From an uncultured Nitrospiraceae bacterium (GTDB lineage: Bacteria; Nitrospirota; Thermodesulfovibrionia; Thermodesulfovibrionales; SM23-35): a stretch of DNA of 64,000 bases. Position numbers and translations under genes: made by a program. This document shows, one piece after another, positions 45,744-55,303 of the stretch; positions within the stretch are counted from its first letter, which is position 1, and every line of letters begins with the position of its first letter. The stretch spans positions 1 through 64,000 of the forward strand of contig CAKZPA010000037.1 of assembly GCA_937138415.1 (NCBI GenBank), written 5' to 3'. A model generated the notes under the pieces. It was not told where the DNA came from. It ran no database searches and saw only the letters and a program-made list of their open reading frames with translations.

Positions 45744-46161
45744 CCGAACGCTCTATCGTAATCTCTCTCTCGTTCTCGCTGATCCGTTCAAGGTAAACGT
45801 CGATGCGCGTTTCCGGCAATTCATCTGCCGCCCTTTCGGCCCACTCGATGACCGCAACGGTGTCACCGCCCATGTAGTCCCTGAGCCCGATACCAGTCAG
45901 CTCCTCAGCCTTCTCGATCCGGTAGAGATCGATATGCGCAAGAGGCGGCGACGTGCGGTACTCGGCGATGATCGTAAAACTGGCACTCGTGATGTCTCTC
46001 TCGGCAATGCCGAGTGCACGGGCGACGCCCTTCACGAAGACGGTCTTCCCGCTTCCCAATTCGCCGTAGAGACAGACGACATCCCCGGCTCGCAGGCTGC
46101 GCCCGAGCACTTCGCCGACCATCATCGTCTCGTCAGGCCCCAGTGTCCTATATTTTTTCAT
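45703..46161 (-). CDS. tsaE: tRNA threonylcarbamoyladenosine biosynthesis ATPase TsaE
   Basis: About 152 residues from MKKYRTLGPDETM (46161). Walker A is YGELGSGKTVFVKGVARALG; further blocks SASFTIIAEY and IDLYRIEKAEEL and VIEWAERA. TsaE helps TsaD/TsaB make t6A on tRNA. The track's 32 extra upstream codons lie in pgeF. The C-terminus overlaps the nadK start. Confidence 0.94.
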   Translation of the reverse strand: MKKYRTLGPDETMMVGEVLGRSLRAGDVVCLYGELGSGKTVFVKGVARALGIAERDITSASFTIIAEYRTSPPLAHIDLYRIEKAEELTGIGLRDYMGGDTVAVIEWAERAADELPETRIDVYLERISENEREITIERSDEKDRHHIEERPS

Positions 46162-46175
46162 AGCGGGGCGGATTT

Positions 46176-46850
46176 TTAAAGCATCCCGATGAATCCGCCC
46201 TGTTTGCCCGAATAATCGCGATGATAGCGATAGGAGTGAAAATCGCCCGGATTGCAATGGGTGCAGAGCGGTGAGGTCCAGATATGGTGCGGGAGAACCC
46301 CGACCGACACCGCCTGCGCAACATTCGCCGAAAGGAGGTCCACGCGATACTTCCCGTCAGCCGGGGACACGTAATCGCCCGGTCCCGTCGCCCGCACAAC
46401 CGCTTCCTTCACGTCCGCGTCGACGACGTAGCACGACCCTCTGATGCTCGGCCCGCACGCGACGATGATCGTGCGCGGATCCGCACCGAACCGCTCGGTG
46501 AACACAGCGATCGCTTTCTTGATAATCCCATGCGCCGTGCCGCGCCAACCCGCGTGGACGACACCGACGACCCCCGTTCCCCCATCATAGATGAGCACGG
46601 GCAGACAATCGGCAACCTGCACCCCGATCACGAGTCCCCTCAGATCTGTGACGACCGCATCGGCGATCATCGGCTCCGCGTGCCTGCTCTCCACTACCCA
46701 TACCCTGTCGGTATGCTCTTGGAGGGGAAGGACGACGTCTCTCTCGGAGAGATCGAGCAGCGCGGCTATTGCATGCCGCTCGGCACCCACCCTTTTCCCC
46801 GTGAAAAATGCCCTCACGTTGTCGTCGAAAATGTCCGGCCAGATCAGCAT
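46176..46850 (-). CDS. pgeF: Peptidoglycan editing factor PgeF (YfiH, multicopper-like fold)
   Basis: A 224-residue DUF152/laccase-fold protein. Conserved blocks: LPLQEHTDRVWVV, VQVADCLPVLIYD, GVVHAGWRGTAHG, CGPSIRGSCYVV and SPLCTHCNPGDFHSYRY. PgeF removes L-Ser mis-incorporated in peptidoglycan precursors in E. coli. Nine bp after nnr. Confidence 0.93.
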   Translation of the reverse strand: MLIWPDIFDDNVRAFFTGKRVGAERHAIAALLDLSERDVVLPLQEHTDRVWVVESRHAEPMIADAVVTDLRGLVIGVQVADCLPVLIYDGGTGVVGVVHAGWRGTAHGIIKKAIAVFTERFGADPRTIIVACGPSIRGSCYVVDADVKEAVVRATGPGDYVSPADGKYRVDLLSANVAQAVSVGVLPHHIWTSPLCTHCNPGDFHSYRYHRDYSGKQGGFIGML

Positions 46851-46859
46851 GTCAGCCCG

Positions 46860-48419
46860 TCACTGCCTGTCCGCGGACAGCAGGGAGAGAAAAGCGGATG
46901 GAATCGCATCGATGATGTCGGACGCGATGAGGGAGTGGTGCCCTTTCCGCGAGGCGGCGACGTCTCCGGCGAGACCGTGCAGGTAGACACCGAGGATACA
47001 GGCACGGAGCGGATCCCCGGTCTGCGCGAGCAACCCTGCGACCATCCCCGTCAGAACGTCCCCCGAGCCCGCGGACGCCATGCCGGGGTTCCCGGTCGCA
47101 TTGATGAAAACTCTCCCGTCGGGATGCGCTATCACCGTCGGCACGCCCTTCAACACCACATGCGCCCCGCACTCCTTCGCGCAGAAGAGCGCGGCTTTGA
47201 TTCTGTCCTTCTCGATCTCAAAGACCGTCATTCCTGACTCGCGCAGGAGACTTTCCATCTCGCCCGGGTGAGGCGTGAGGACAACGGGAGCCGACGCGCC
47301 GCGAAGGATATCCGCGCGGCCTTGCAGACACCGTATGCCGTCGGCATCGATGACGACGGGACACGGGGATTTCACCACCAGGTCGAGGAGGATTTTCTTC
47401 ATATACTCCGTCACGCCTGTTCCGGGACCGATAGCGACTGTCCTGGCGTTTCTTCGCACGAAATCGAGGAGAACACCGCTCGCACGCGATGAGAGCGCCC
47501 CTTCTTTCGTGTCGGGGAGAGCGAGCGTCATTTCTTCCGTGACCACTGACTGAAAGACGTCGGAAAGAGACGCGGGCACTCCCAGTGTGACGAGCCCGGC
47601 ACCGCTCCGCATGCACGCCGCTGCCGCCATGCGCGCGGCACCCGTCTTTCCTTTCGAGCCCGCGACAATGAGCACGTGACCATAGTGGCCCTTGTGCGAA
47701 TACGCGTCGCGCCGCGGAACCATCCGCGCCACAGCGGACCTCTCGAGCCAATCGACAGTCAGTGTCTCGGCTTCGAGGAGCCCGCGAGGAAAACCGATAT
47801 CCTCGATGAAGAGCCGACCGGCACACGACGCACCGGGATGGAGGAGGTGCCCCCTCTTCGGAAGGCCGAAGGTCACGGTACACGTTGCTTTCACCGCAGT
47901 GCCGAGGACCTGGCCGTCATCCGATGAAATGCCCGATGGAATGTCGATCGAGAGGATCGGCAGTCCGCATCCGTTGATCAGTTTCACGACATCGGCCTCG
48001 ATACCGCTCAGCGGTTTCGTCAAACCAGTTCCGAAAAGTGCGTCAACGACCGCGACGTGCGGGCCCAAGACGGTCCTGTGCTCCGAGAGAAGTTCGGCGA
48101 TCGATCTGAGAGGAACGCCGAACGCCTCCGCGATCCGACATTGGGCCTGCGCGTCGGCACTCATTTCCTGTCGCTCCGCCGCGAGAAATACCCTCGCGTC
48201 CCATCCCTCGTTCACAAGGTGACGCGCGACGACCAGGCCATCGCCGCCATTATTGCCTCTCCCCGATATCACCACGATCTTCCTGCGCCCGAACAGTTCC
48301 TTGATCCTGCGCGAAACCGCAAGCCCGGCCCTCTCCATGAGGACCATGCCCGGAATCCCGTACTCGACGATCGTCTTCCGGTCGATTTCCCGCATCTCCT
48401 TTGCTGTCACGACTTTCAT
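46860..48419 (-). CDS. nnr: Bifunctional NAD(P)HX epimerase/dehydratase
   Basis: About 519 residues from MKVVTAKEMREIDRKT. The N-terminal epimerase half has ISGRGNNGGDGLVVARHL and SIDIPSGISSDDG; the C-terminal dehydratase half has YSHKGHYGHVLIVAGSKGKTGAARM (in part), LTPHPGEMESLL and GNPGMASAGSGDVLTGM. It repairs hydrated NAD(P)H. First gene of the operon to the SurA-like gene. The track start is 14 codons upstream. Confidence 0.95.
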   Translation of the reverse strand: MKVVTAKEMREIDRKTIVEYGIPGMVLMERAGLAVSRRIKELFGRRKIVVISGRGNNGGDGLVVARHLVNEGWDARVFLAAERQEMSADAQAQCRIAEAFGVPLRSIAELLSEHRTVLGPHVAVVDALFGTGLTKPLSGIEADVVKLINGCGLPILSIDIPSGISSDDGQVLGTAVKATCTVTFGLPKRGHLLHPGASCAGRLFIEDIGFPRGLLEAETLTVDWLERSAVARMVPRRDAYSHKGHYGHVLIVAGSKGKTGAARMAAAACMRSGAGLVTLGVPASLSDVFQSVVTEEMTLALPDTKEGALSSRASGVLLDFVRRNARTVAIGPGTGVTEYMKKILLDLVVKSPCPVVIDADGIRCLQGRADILRGASAPVVLTPHPGEMESLLRESGMTVFEIEKDRIKAALFCAKECGAHVVLKGVPTVIAHPDGRVFINATGNPGMASAGSGDVLTGMVAGLLAQTGDPLRACILGVYLHGLAGDVAASRKGHHSLIASDIIDAIPSAFLSLLSADRQ

Positions 48420-48426
48420 AGGAGAA

Positions 48427-48432
48427 ATTATA
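48427..48432 (-). promoter_or_regulatory. -10 box of nnr, 7 nt before the start codon
   Basis: TATAAT on the minus strand, followed by TTCTCCT and the ATG. No clear -35 and no ribosome site. The sequence TATAATTTCTCCTATG closely matches TTTAATATCTCCTATG at mutS. Confidence 0.45.
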
Positions 48433-48601
48433 GCACCAGAGTGTGAATTAATCATTTGCAAACAGAGCTTCGCGTCGTATGGGGACAGGGCGGTTCCGCG
48501 ATGCGGACGCGCGAATGACAGGGGTCATTCTGCGCGCAGATCGGGGAGGGCATGCGTGTAACTGCCCGGCGGCGTGTGATAAACTATACATTCTATCATC
48601 C

Positions 48602-50386
48602 ATGAAAAACATCCGAAATTTTTCGATCATAGCGCACATTGACCACGGCAAGTCCACGCTCGCCGACCGGCTCCTCGAATACACCGGCGCGCTGAGCGAG
48701 CGCGAAATGACCGACCAGGTGCTCGATTCCATGGACCTCGAGAGGGAACGTGGCATCACCATCAAAGCGCATGCCGTGCGGCTCACGTATGCGGCGGATG
48801 ACGGCGTGCTGTATGTCCTCAATCTGATCGACACGCCGGGGCACGTGGACTTTTCGTACGAGGTTTCCCGTAGCCTCGCATCGTGCGAAGGAGCGCTCCT
48901 CGTCGTCGACGCATCGCAGGGGGTCGAGGCGCAGACGCTCGCGAACGCGTACCACGCGCTCGAGCACCACCTCGAAATCATTCCGGTGATCAACAAGATC
49001 GATCTCCCCGCCGCCGATCCTCAAAAAACAGTGACGCAGATCGAAGAAACGATCGGGATAGACTGTTCCGAGGCGATCCTCGCGAGTGCGAAGGAGGGAA
49101 TCGGAACGAAAGAGATCCTCGAAGCCATCGTCAAAAGGATTCCGCCTCCTCGAGGGGATGACGGCGAGCCGCTGAAGGCTTTGATCTTCGATTCCTGGTT
49201 CGACAACTACCAGGGGGTCGTCGTCCTCGTGAGGGTCTTCGAGGGGAGAGTACGAGCTGGCATGCGCATACGCCTCACGGCGACGGGGAGCGTGTTCGAA
49301 GTATCCCAGGTCGGCGTGTTTCTCCCGAAGATCACGCAGGTTCCGGAACTGTCCGCCGGCGAAGTCGGGTACATCGTCGCGGGGATAAAACGGGTGACGG
49401 ACACGAAAATAGGCGACACCATTACGGATGCGGACAGGCCTACCGATGAACCGTGCCCCGGATACAAGGAAACGAAACCGCTCGTTTTCTGCGGTCTCTA
49501 CCCGACCCAGGCGCACCAGTACGAAAACCTCAGGGACGCCTTGAACAAGCTGAGGCTCAACGATTCTTCGTTCGTGTACGAACCGGAGACCTCTCTGGCG
49601 CTCGGGTTCGGTTTCCGGTGCGGTTTCCTCGGCCTCCTCCACATGGAGATCGTCAAGGAGCGCCTCGAGCGCGAGTTCGATCTCGCGCTCATCAGCACGG
49701 CGCCGACCGTCGTCTACCGTGTCACGCACACGAACGGCAGCGTCTCGTTCATTGACAATCCCGCCCTCCTGCCGGATCGCTACGAAACGATCGAGGAGCC
49801 GTTCGTCTCGGCGACGATCTTCCTGCCCGCGGAATTCATCGGGCCCATCCTCGACCTCTGTCAGGAAAAGAGAGGGGTGCAGACAACGTTCACCTATATC
49901 GGAAAAGACAGGGTGAGGATCGACTACGAACTTCCCCTGAACGAGATCCTCTGGGACTTCTACGACCGCTTGAAATCGCTTTCGAAAGGGTACGCTTCGA
50001 TGGATTACGACTTTCTCGGGTATCGGGAATCTCGCCTCGTCCGGCTCCATATTCTCCTCAACGGCGAGACGGTCGACGCCCTTTCGTCGATCGTCCACGC
50101 CGACCGCGCGTACCAAAAAGGCCGGGATCTGACGGAAAAACTGAGAGACATCATCCCCCGGCAGATGTTCGAAGTGGTCATACAGGCCGCGATCGGGAAC
50201 AAGATCATCGCGCGGGAGAGCGTGCGAGCCATCAGAAAAGACGTCCTCGCCAAATGTTACGGCGGGGACATCACGAGGAAGAGGAAACTCCTCGAGAAAC
50301 AGAAGGAAGGGAAAAAGAAGATGAAACAGTTCGGCCGGGTGGAACTTCCGCAGGAAGCTTTCCTGGCGGTGCTCAAGCTCAAATAA
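48602..50386 (+). CDS. lepA: Elongation factor 4
   Basis: A 594-residue translational GTPase. It begins [25 protein letters not shown], then has [28 protein letters not shown] (in part), [10 protein letters not shown], and the LepA C-terminal domain [28 protein letters not shown] (in part). It remodels stalled or mis-translocated ribosomes. The track ORF begins 41 codons early. hemW follows after 37 bp. Confidence 0.96.
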   Translation: MKNIRNFSIIAHIDHGKSTLADRLLEYTGALSEREMTDQVLDSMDLERERGITIKAHAVRLTYAADDGVLYVLNLIDTPGHVDFSYEVSRSLASCEGALLVVDASQGVEAQTLANAYHALEHHLEIIPVINKIDLPAADPQKTVTQIEETIGIDCSEAILASAKEGIGTKEILEAIVKRIPPPRGDDGEPLKALIFDSWFDNYQGVVVLVRVFEGRVRAGMRIRLTATGSVFEVSQVGVFLPKITQVPELSAGEVGYIVAGIKRVTDTKIGDTITDADRPTDEPCPGYKETKPLVFCGLYPTQAHQYENLRDALNKLRLNDSSFVYEPETSLALGFGFRCGFLGLLHMEIVKERLEREFDLALISTAPTVVYRVTHTNGSVSFIDNPALLPDRYETIEEPFVSATIFLPAEFIGPILDLCQEKRGVQTTFTYIGKDRVRIDYELPLNEILWDFYDRLKSLSKGYASMDYDFLGYRESRLVRLHILLNGETVDALSSIVHADRAYQKGRDLTEKLRDIIPRQMFEVVIQAAIGNKIIARESVRAIRKDVLAKCYGGDITRKRKLLEKQKEGKKKMKQFGRVELPQEAFLAVLKLK

Positions 50387-50423
50387 TGTTCGCGGGATCC
50401 CTCCGCATGCGGAGATCCGCGTC

Positions 50424-51623
50424 ATGACGACGATACCGAGACAGATGCAACGATCGGGCGCGCAGCGTCGCGCCCGCGAATCCACGGCAGCCCGAATCAC
50501 CGGATCGTCCCGTGCCGTCTCCTCTCTCTACATCCATGTCCCCTTCTGCGTAAAGAAATGCAACTACTGCGACTTCTTTTCGGTGCCCTTCGACGAATCG
50601 ACCGCTTTCGCATACACGGACGCGCTCTGCAGGGAACTGAAGATGAAAGCGCACCTCGCGGGGAGCATCGAGACGGTGTACATCGGCGGGGGGACGCCCT
50701 CTCTCCTCCCCCATGCGTGTCTGAGCCGACTATTTCGGACTCTCCAGCGCTCCTATACGCTTTCGGAGACGGCGGAAGTGACAATCGAAACGAATCCCGG
50801 GACGATCAGCGGGGCGACGATCGACCTCCTCCTGTCGCGCGGCGTCAACAGGATCAGCGTTGGTGTCCAGTCTTTCGATGACGCTGAACTGAGGCTTCTC
50901 GGAAGGATCCATACGGCGGACGACGCCACGCGGACGCTCTCATTCCTGCGGAAGAGCGGTTTCAACACTATTTCCCTCGACCTGATGTTCGGCATACCGG
51001 GTCAGACACTGGACTCGTGGCGAACGAGTCTCGCACGATGCCTCGAATGTGCACCCACCCACCTTTCGTGCTACGAACTCACCCTCGAGGAGGGGACACC
51101 GTTCTGGAATTCCGTTCAAAAGCCTCCCGAAGACGCCATCGTCGACATGTATGTTCACGCCTGCGATTTTTGCGAACACTATGGGTACGGGCAGTACGAA
51201 ATATCCAATTTTGCGCTCAGCGGCCACCGCTGCGTGCACAACCTCAACTACTGGCGGCGCGGTGAGTACATCGGTGCCGGCGCGGGCGCTCACTCCTTCG
51301 TTGGCGATACCCGTTCGCGCAACGTCCGCGACATCCGCTCCTACATTCGGCATCTCGCGGAGGGCGTCGCTCCTGAAGTGGATTCGGCGATGTTGTCGCC
51401 CGTCGAATCCGCGCGCGAGTTTCTTTTCCTCGGTCTGAGGACGACGGACGGCATCCGCATTCGCGATGCGGATGCACTGGGGTTGGATCTTCTGCGGGCG
51501 GCCGAAGAACTGCGCGAAGGGGGCTTCCTCGAAATGAGGGGAACCGTTCTCCGGATGACGCGCCGGGGATTTGCCGTATCGACAGCGGTGCTCGTGCACC
51601 TGCTCCAGAATCTCGGACTCTAA
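50424..51623 (+). CDS. hemW: HemW-type radical SAM protein
   Basis: A 399-residue radical SAM protein. The 4Fe-4S motif is CVKKCNYCDFF near residue 42, preceded by SLYIHVPF; YIGGGTPSLL and SVGVQSFDDAELRLLGRIH follow. HemW binds haem and is a haem chaperone candidate, unlike the coproporphyrinogen dehydrogenase HemN. The ~33 residues before SLYIHVPF are longer than usual, but no nearer start codon is in frame. Confidence 0.92.
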   Translation: MTTIPRQMQRSGAQRRARESTAARITGSSRAVSSLYIHVPFCVKKCNYCDFFSVPFDESTAFAYTDALCRELKMKAHLAGSIETVYIGGGTPSLLPHACLSRLFRTLQRSYTLSETAEVTIETNPGTISGATIDLLLSRGVNRISVGVQSFDDAELRLLGRIHTADDATRTLSFLRKSGFNTISLDLMFGIPGQTLDSWRTSLARCLECAPTHLSCYELTLEEGTPFWNSVQKPPEDAIVDMYVHACDFCEHYGYGQYEISNFALSGHRCVHNLNYWRRGEYIGAGAGAHSFVGDTRSRNVRDIRSYIRHLAEGVAPEVDSAMLSPVESAREFLFLGLRTTDGIRIRDADALGLDLLRAAEELREGGFLEMRGTVLRMTRRGFAVSTAVLVHLLQNLGL

Positions 51624-51653
51624 GAGAGGCGCCCTCCTCGCGGCGGCCTCGTA

Positions 51654-51682
51654 TTGACAAACCGTCACCGTTCACATAATAT
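51654..51682 (+). promoter_or_regulatory. Sigma70-type promoter of the CBS-DUF47-PiT operon
   Basis: TTGACA (51654-51659) and TAATAT (51677-51682) with a 17-nt spacer. The CBS gene ATG is 66 nt after the -10 with a ribosome site (AAGGAGGACGAC). Confidence 0.78.
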
Positions 51683-51747
51683 CTCATCACATCAGAGCCA
51701 GGTGCGCGACCGATCGCTCGCGACAAAGCCGGGACAAGGAGGACGAC

Positions 51748-52152
51748 ATGAACGTAGTGGAGATAATGACCAAAAAACTGGAGACGATCGACGCCGATGC
51801 GCCGGTGTACGACGCGATAGAAAAAATGATCGACCGTCGAATCCGCTCGTTGCTCGTCATGCCGAAGGACGAGCGGGATGTGCACGGCGTGATTACCGTG
51901 CGGGATATCGTCAACAAAGTGATCGCGAAGGACCTCGACCTCAAGAAGACGAAAGTGGGGGACATTACGTCGAAACCGCTCGTCTGCGTGGATAAAGGGA
52001 TGGACGTCGAATACGCCATAAACCTGATGAGCAAGTTCAATATTACCCGTGTTTTCGTATGTGACGGGAAAGAGATCATCGGCATCATCGCCCTCCTCGA
52101 CGTCCTCTCTGCCGCACTCATCAAACGCGCGAAAGAGGGCCACCGTGCTTGA
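51748..52152 (+). CDS. CBS-domain pair protein
   Basis: A 134-residue protein made only of two CBS motifs: MNVVEIMTKKLETIDADAPVYDAIEKM... and KVGDITSKPLVCVDKGMDVEYAI (parts). CBS pairs bind adenine nucleotides and regulate partners. It is first in an operon with DUF47 and PiT genes and overlaps the DUF47 start by 8 bp, so it may couple phosphate uptake to nucleotide state (inference). Confidence 0.9.
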   Translation: MNVVEIMTKKLETIDADAPVYDAIEKMIDRRIRSLLVMPKDERDVHGVITVRDIVNKVIAKDLDLKKTKVGDITSKPLVCVDKGMDVEYAINLMSKFNITRVFVCDGKEIIGIIALLDVLSAALIKRAKEGHRA

Positions 52153-52777
52153 GCGAATCTTTTTCGGAGGGAAACGGGAACAGAAAGTCATAGAGGACAT
52201 AAGGAAACACCTCCAGATTCTCCACGCTTCTTCCGAGTGCCTGAAGACGGCGCTCATGGAGAGAGACAAGGAACGCCTCTATTGCATCGCCGATCTCGAG
52301 CGGGAGGCCGATAGCGTCCGGCGCGAGATCATCTCCATGATTTACGAGGGAGCGTTTCTCCCGTACCTCCGCTCAAATCTCGTGCGTTTCGTCGAGATCG
52401 TCGAGGAAGCGTTGGACCTCACGAAGGAAGCAGCATCCGACTTCGAACTCATGGAGTGGTCGCTCGACGAGGATATCAGGGATGAATGCCTCCTGATAGC
52501 GGATAAGAACGCGAAGATGAGCGAGATGCTCCTCATTGCCTTCGATGCCCTGTTCGGCAAGGACGATCTACGTGAGAAGACGCTCGCGATCAGAATTTAC
52601 GAAAAGCAGGTCGACGAAATAAAGGGTGACCTCCTGAAGAAACTGATGGACAAAGAGGTGAGAACTTTCTGGCACGGAAAGATGCTCTCCGACTTTGCCG
52701 ATTATCTCACGCGAATCAGCAACGTCATCGAGGATGCGAGCGATTACCTGGTCATCATCAATGTGAGTTTACGATAA
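52145..52777 (+). CDS. DUF47/PhoU-like protein
   Basis: About 210 residues from GTG 52145 (LERIFFGGKREQKVIEDI). All-helical PhoU-like bundle with acidic positions (DLEREADSVRREIISMIYEG, EKQVDEIKGDLLKKL, RISNVIEDASDYLVII). DUF47 proteins pair with PiT phosphate transporters and likely control them. The track ORF's upstream part lies in the CBS gene. Confidence 0.9.
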   Translation: MLERIFFGGKREQKVIEDIRKHLQILHASSECLKTALMERDKERLYCIADLEREADSVRREIISMIYEGAFLPYLRSNLVRFVEIVEEALDLTKEAASDFELMEWSLDEDIRDECLLIADKNAKMSEMLLIAFDALFGKDDLREKTLAIRIYEKQVDEIKGDLLKKLMDKEVRTFWHGKMLSDFADYLTRISNVIEDASDYLVIINVSLR

Positions 52778-52811
52778 CGCCTCCGATGAACCCGCATCCT
52801 CGCGCCGCTCG

Positions 52812-53744
52812 ATGACGGAACTGATCCCTCTCGCTGGCTGTGCCCTCATCGCATTTGGAATCGGTTCGAACGACACGTCGAACGCCCTCGGCATCTGCAT
52901 AGGGTGCGGCATCATCCGCTTGCGGAAGGCGCTCGTCCTCTTCGGCTGTTTCGTCCTCCTCGGAATCCTCATGCAGGGACAGAAGGTCATGCAGACGGTC
53001 GGCAAGGATCTCGTGGAAGTGAACGTGCTCATCATGTCCGTCGGCTTGTCCGTATCGGCTGTCCTGATCATCTTCTCCAACTGGAAAAGACTCCCCGTGT
53101 CGACCCATCAGGTCATCATCGGCAGTCTCATCGGAGCAGGCGTGGCGGCGGATGCGACCGTATCGTTCGACTCACTCCTCAAAATCGGCGCATCGTGGTG
53201 CATCTCACCGTTCATCGCTTTCCTCGCCTCCCTCTCGCTCTACCGCGCGATGGAAAAGTCCCTCTCGAAGCTCTCCCTGTTCGGCATCGAACGGGTGTTA
53301 CGGTGGCTGCTCCTCCTCAGCGGCGTCCTTATCGCGTACAACACGGGGGCGAATGAACTCGCAACGATCGTGGGCCCCGCCGTTCACTCGGGACTGATCG
53401 GACGCACGCCGGCATCACTCGCCGGCTCGCTGCTCGTGTTCGTGGGCGCCTTCCTCCTCAGCACGCGCGTCATCGAGACAATCGGGAAGGGCATTACCAC
53501 CCTCGATCCCTACTCCGGATTCGCGGCGCAGTTCGGCGCAGGGATATGCGTGCTCTTCTTCACGTCGATCGGCATGCCCGTTTCGACCACGTACTGCATT
53601 GTCGGCAGCATCAGCGGCGTCGGGGTCTCGAAGGGAATGAAGACCGTACGGGTAGACCTCATCAAGACAATCGCCACCTTCTGGTTCCTCGCACCGGCTC
53701 TCGCATTTCTCTTCAGTTTTTCGATCATGAAAGGCATCGTGTGA
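52812..53744 (+). CDS. PiT-family inorganic phosphate transporter
   Basis: A 310-residue membrane protein with about nine helices. The two inverted PiT signatures are visible: FGIGSNDTSNALGICIGCGI and YNTGANELATIVGPAV, as well as STHQVIIGSLIGAG and SIGMPVSTTYCIVGSISGVG. It imports phosphate with a cation. Shorter than E. coli PitA. Third gene of the CBS-DUF47-PiT operon. Confidence 0.93.
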   Translation: MTELIPLAGCALIAFGIGSNDTSNALGICIGCGIIRLRKALVLFGCFVLLGILMQGQKVMQTVGKDLVEVNVLIMSVGLSVSAVLIIFSNWKRLPVSTHQVIIGSLIGAGVAADATVSFDSLLKIGASWCISPFIAFLASLSLYRAMEKSLSKLSLFGIERVLRWLLLLSGVLIAYNTGANELATIVGPAVHSGLIGRTPASLAGSLLVFVGAFLLSTRVIETIGKGITTLDPYSGFAAQFGAGICVLFFTSIGMPVSTTYCIVGSISGVGVSKGMKTVRVDLIKTIATFWFLAPALAFLFSFSIMKGIV

Positions 53745-53778
53745 ATCGTGCGCGCGGGGATCGCGTCCCTCCACGCAC

Positions 53779-54351
53779 TTATCCGTATAACTTCTCCATC
53801 ACCCACGCCATATTCTCGCCGAGGTCCCTCAAGGTTCCCACTCCCTCCGAATCCTTGAGCACGTCACCGGGATCGAGGCCCACACCGAGGTTCCAGTACG
53901 AGGAACCAGGCACGATCATGTGGTTGATGCCGAAGAAATAGTTAATGCTCGAATAGACATGGGTTCCGCCCGCCCTCCGCACCGCGATGACCGCGGCGCC
54001 GACCTTTCTCCTGAGCAGGTGTCCGTTCGCGATTGCGACGAGACCGGCGCGGTCGATGAGCGCTTTCACTTCCGGGGTTACGTTCGCAAAGTACGTCGGA
54101 GATCCGATAACGATGCCCTCTGCGGCGACCATGCGCTCCATGAGCAAATTGAAACCGTCCTTCTGGACACACTTCCCGTTCTTTTTCTCGAAGCACTTGT
54201 AACACGCCCTGCAGGGCCTGATATCCGAACCTCCGAGCTGGATGAACTCCGTCTCGATGCCCTCGCGCGCGAGCACATCGAGCACGATCCGGATACAGTG
54301 GTACGTATTCCCTTTCTTTCGCGGACTCCCGTTGAACGCAACGACTCTCAT
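53779..54351 (-). CDS. NADPH-dependent FMN reductase/flavodoxin-fold iron-sulfur flavoprotein
   Basis: A 190-residue flavodoxin-fold protein: VVAFNGSPRKKGNTYHCI binds FMN, and IRPCRACYKCFEKKNGKCVQKD has four Cys that fit the compact motif of iron-sulfur flavoproteins (ISF). GSPTYFANVTPEVKALIDR is a typical block. It would transfer electrons in anaerobes; partner unknown. Convergent with the PiT gene and divergent from the DsbC-like gene. Confidence 0.88.
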   Translation of the reverse strand: MRVVAFNGSPRKKGNTYHCIRIVLDVLAREGIETEFIQLGGSDIRPCRACYKCFEKKNGKCVQKDGFNLLMERMVAAEGIVIGSPTYFANVTPEVKALIDRAGLVAIANGHLLRRKVGAAVIAVRRAGGTHVYSSINYFFGINHMIVPGSSYWNLGVGLDPGDVLKDSEGVGTLRDLGENMAWVMEKLYG

Positions 54352-54436
54352 TGTTCCCTCCTCTGGAGCGGCTGGCGAATATTTTCTCGCTCTGTTTCAC
54401 GTATTATAATCTCATCGTGTTCACCCCGGCGAATCC

Positions 54437-55255
54437 ATGACGTCGAAACCGAGCTCACGTGGAATCCCACGCGCAGTGGTGACGAGGAGCGCATGTCTTC
54501 TCGCCGCTCTCTGCGCGCTTTTACCTTTTCTCTGCGCGAGCGCCGCATGGGCATTCCCCTCCAAAGACCAAAACTGCTCGAAGTGCTACTCGCTCACGAA
54601 GGAAGAGGCCCTCGCGATTCTCAAAGCCTTCACCGCCAAGGTCACGATCCTCTCGGTCTCCCGGAGCAAGGCGTCGTATCTCTGGGAAGTCTCGTACGAA
54701 TCGGATGGGAAGAAAGGCCTCGTCTATCTCGACCTCCCCAAAAAGTATCTCCTCTTCGGCACGCTTTTCGGGATACAGAACAGAGAGAATCTCACCCAGG
54801 CGCGGTTCTCCGAACTCAACACGGTGAACGTCTCCCGGATCCCTTTGGGCGATGCGCTCATCGTCGGCGACCGGAAGGCGAAAAAGAAGATCATCGTCTT
54901 TACGGATCCTGACTGCCCCTTCTGCGCAAAACTCCATGCGGAGATGAAGAGCGTCGTCGCCGCGAGAAAAGACATCGCGTTCTATGTCAAGCTCTACCCG
55001 CTCACAATGCACCCGGGCGCTTATGAAAAAGCGAAGGCGATCGTGTGCGCACGATCGCTCGACCTTCTCGACGACGCCTTCGCGAAGAAACCGTTGCCTC
55101 AGGCGAGGTGTGCGACGAAGGTCATCGATGAAACGATCGCACTCGCCGAAAAGATGGGAATTACCGGCACCCCTGCATTGGTCACGCAGGACGGCAGGGT
55201 TCTGCTCGGCTTTCACGATGCACAATCACTCATGACGATCATAGACAAAAAGTAG
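54437..55255 (+). CDS. DsbC/DsbG-like thiol-disulfide isomerase
   Basis: A 272-residue exported protein. Signal peptide SACLLAALCALLPFLCASAAWA, a DsbC-like N-terminal dimer domain, and a thioredoxin fold with CPFC (FTDPDCPFCAKLH) and the cis-Pro GITGTPALV. An extra N-terminal pair CSKC lies right after the signal peptide (DQNCSKCYSLTKEEA). It would fix disulfides in the periplasm, for instance in cytochromes. The 31-residue ORF follows after 48 bp. Confidence 0.88.
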   Translation: MTSKPSSRGIPRAVVTRSACLLAALCALLPFLCASAAWAFPSKDQNCSKCYSLTKEEALAILKAFTAKVTILSVSRSKASYLWEVSYESDGKKGLVYLDLPKKYLLFGTLFGIQNRENLTQARFSELNTVNVSRIPLGDALIVGDRKAKKKIIVFTDPDCPFCAKLHAEMKSVVAARKDIAFYVKLYPLTMHPGAYEKAKAIVCARSLDLLDDAFAKKPLPQARCATKVIDETIALAEKMGITGTPALVTQDGRVLLGFHDAQSLMTIIDKK

Positions 55256-55303
55256 TAGAATAAAGATGCGACGCACGAGACGCTGAACGGAGAGAGACGA
55301 TTT

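Noticed and set aside
48596-50500. 634-residue minus-strand ORF
   Set aside because: Antisense of lepA, which is complete and well conserved.
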